Origin: Anaerolineae bacterium
GTDB lineage: Bacteria; Chloroflexota; Anaerolineae; SpSt-600
Length of the DNA: 5,322 nt
Direction: 5' to 3'
Assembly (NCBI GenBank): GCA_028275425.1
Contig: JAPWUT010000130.1
Coordinates: 1 to 5,322, forward strand
This document shows, one piece after another, positions 4,788-5,322 of this stretch. A program made the translations under genes and the position numbers. The notes below the pieces were generated by a model. That model saw only the letters and a list, made by a program, of their open reading frames with translations. It was not told where the DNA came from and did not search any database. Position 1 is the first letter of the stretch; the number at the start of each line of letters is the position of its first letter.

Positions 4788-4815
4788 TTGCCAAACCAAC
4801 CGTTTGGAGTATAAT
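4788..4815 (+). promoter_or_regulatory. Promoter of the tetR-family gene
   Basis: The -35 TTGCCA (4788-4793) has five of six consensus bases and is 16 bp from a consensus -10 TATAAT (4810-4815). The start would be near 4822, inside the palindromic operator. The spacer contains a small inverted repeat, CCAAAC (4791-4796) and GTTTGG (4802-4807), that could be another protein site. A bound repressor at 4815-4838 would block initiation. Confidence 0.75.
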
Positions 4816-4838
4816 TCATACCGACCAGTCGGTATGAA
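4815..4838. promoter_or_regulatory. TetR-type operator: 24-bp palindrome
   Basis: Two perfect 11-bp arms, TTCATACCGAC (4815-4825) and GTCGGTATGAA (4828-4838), surround a CA centre. The core ACCGACCAGTCGGT is typical of TetR-family operators. The palindrome begins at the last base of the -10 box, covers the predicted start point and ends one base before the Shine-Dalgarno box of the tetR-type gene, a layout expected for autorepression. Confidence 0.85.
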
Positions 4839-4848
4839 AGGAGGGCCA

Positions 4849-5322
4849 ATGCGTGCCAGAGCAGAGGAAACCCGTGAACGAATCTTAGCTGCTGCTGAGG
4901 ATTGCTTTGCCCACTACGGCTACGATGCCACTGGCGTAGCCGAAATCTGCCAAAAGGCTGGCGTCAGTAAAGGCGCCTTCTTCCACCATTTCCCCACAAA
5001 ACAAGCCGTCTTCTTGGAACTCCTGGAACGATGGCTATCCAAACTGAATGAGCAATTAGCTGTCCTGCGCGCTGGAGGACATACTGTGCCAGATGCCTTC
5101 ATGCAGATGGCGGGCATGGCTAAGCAAATCTTTGAATTAGCCCGGGGGCGTTTGCTCATCTTCCTGGAATTTCTGAGCAAAGCGGCTCGTGACCCTCAAG
5201 TCTGGCAGGCTACCATCACCCCTTACCGCCACTTCCGAGCCTTTTTCGCTGAAATGATAGAAGCCGGCATCGCCGAGGGAACTTTGAAGCCCGTGGACCC
5301 CGATACAGCGGCTAACGCTATC
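4849..5322 (+). CDS. TetR/AcrR-family transcriptional regulator, C-terminus beyond window edge
   Basis: This is a DNA-binding repressor of the TetR family. The 158 visible residues begin with a helix TRERILAAAEDCFAHYGYDAT (8-28). The helix-turn-helix follows: VAEICQKAGVSKGAFFHHFPTKQAVF (30-55), with recognition helix about 40-48 and the family-typical SKGAFFHHF pattern. An alpha-helical ligand-binding and dimer domain comes next (about 56 onward), with hydrophobic patches such as RLLIFLEFL (101-109). The reading is open to the last base, so some 30-50 residues of a usual 190-210 are missing. ATG 4849 has AAAGGAGGG just upstream. A 24-bp palindrome overlapping its promoter indicates autorepression. 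The target gene is probably downstream, outside the window; the ligand is unknown. Divergent orientation to the transporter operon is noted, but no operator copy is seen at that promoter. Confidence 0.93.
   Translation, partial: MRARAEETRERILAAAEDCFAHYGYDATGVAEICQKAGVSKGAFFHHFPTKQAVFLELLERWLSKLNEQLAVLRAGGHTVPDAFMQMAGMAKQIFELARGRLLIFLEFLSKAARDPQVWQATITPYRHFRAFFAEMIEAGIAEGTLKPVDPDTAANAI

Larger units (their letters stand above)
4769..4851. repeat. 12-bp inverted repeat flanking the tetR promoter and operator
   Basis: The arm CATTGGCCCTCC (4769-4780) is the exact reverse complement of GGAGGGCCAATG (4840-4851). The right arm contains the Shine-Dalgarno sequence and the ATG of the tetR-type gene. 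The left arm lies upstream of the predicted promoter. It also contains most of a small palindrome GGCCATTGGCC (4766-4776). Function unknown. Confidence 0.65.

Overview
This is a bacterial window: Shine-Dalgarno sites of the GGAGG type precede nearly every gene, genes overlap by ATGA or are spaced by a few bases, and both promoters look like the sigma-70 type. Base composition is moderately GC-rich. The gene style, and intergenic GC-rich hairpin repeats of the 'GGGGGC...GCCCCC' kind, remind me of Chloroflexota (Anaerolineae-like) genomes. That is recollection and inference, so the phylum is uncertain.

Minus strand, positions 4411 down to 1: a single tight operon of seven genes behind a promoter with consensus -35 and -10 boxes. 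In order of transcription it encodes an APC-superfamily membrane transporter (506 aa), a 62-aa protein with two membrane segments, a membrane-anchored universal-stress-protein (USP) domain, a stand-alone NIL domain, a TrkA_N-only (RCK) protein, a full TrkA-type RCK_N + RCK_C protein, and RsmI (16S rRNA C1402 2'-O-methyltransferase), which runs off the left edge. No TrkH/KtrB channel subunit is present. The four soluble or anchored ligand-binding domains would give nucleotide and amino-acid sensing next to a transporter. I read the first six genes as a transporter with its own regulatory module. RsmI looks like a housekeeping gene co-transcribed with it.

The transporter is the key question. 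Its overall build is that of amino-acid permeases. However, TM1 carries a Y-x-D-V-G motif like the KUP/KimA potassium transporters, and an Asp in TM3 and a Tyr in TM10 fall where KimA has potassium-site residues. With RCK proteins as neighbours, an RCK-controlled APC-type potassium (or cation) importer is a testable hypothesis. An amino-acid permease sensed by the NIL domain is the alternative.

Positions 4355-4848: a gene-free divergent intergenic region of about 490 bp. It holds the operon promoter, a compound hairpin, two diverged direct copies of a GC-rich repeat (about 86% identical, with compensatory changes in a hairpin stem and a conserved G-quadruplex motif), and the tetR promoter with a 24-bp palindromic operator inside nested inverted repeats.

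Plus strand, 4849 to the right edge: a TetR-family repressor, cut off at its C-terminus, very likely autoregulated through that operator. Nothing seen in the sequence ties it to the minus-strand operon.
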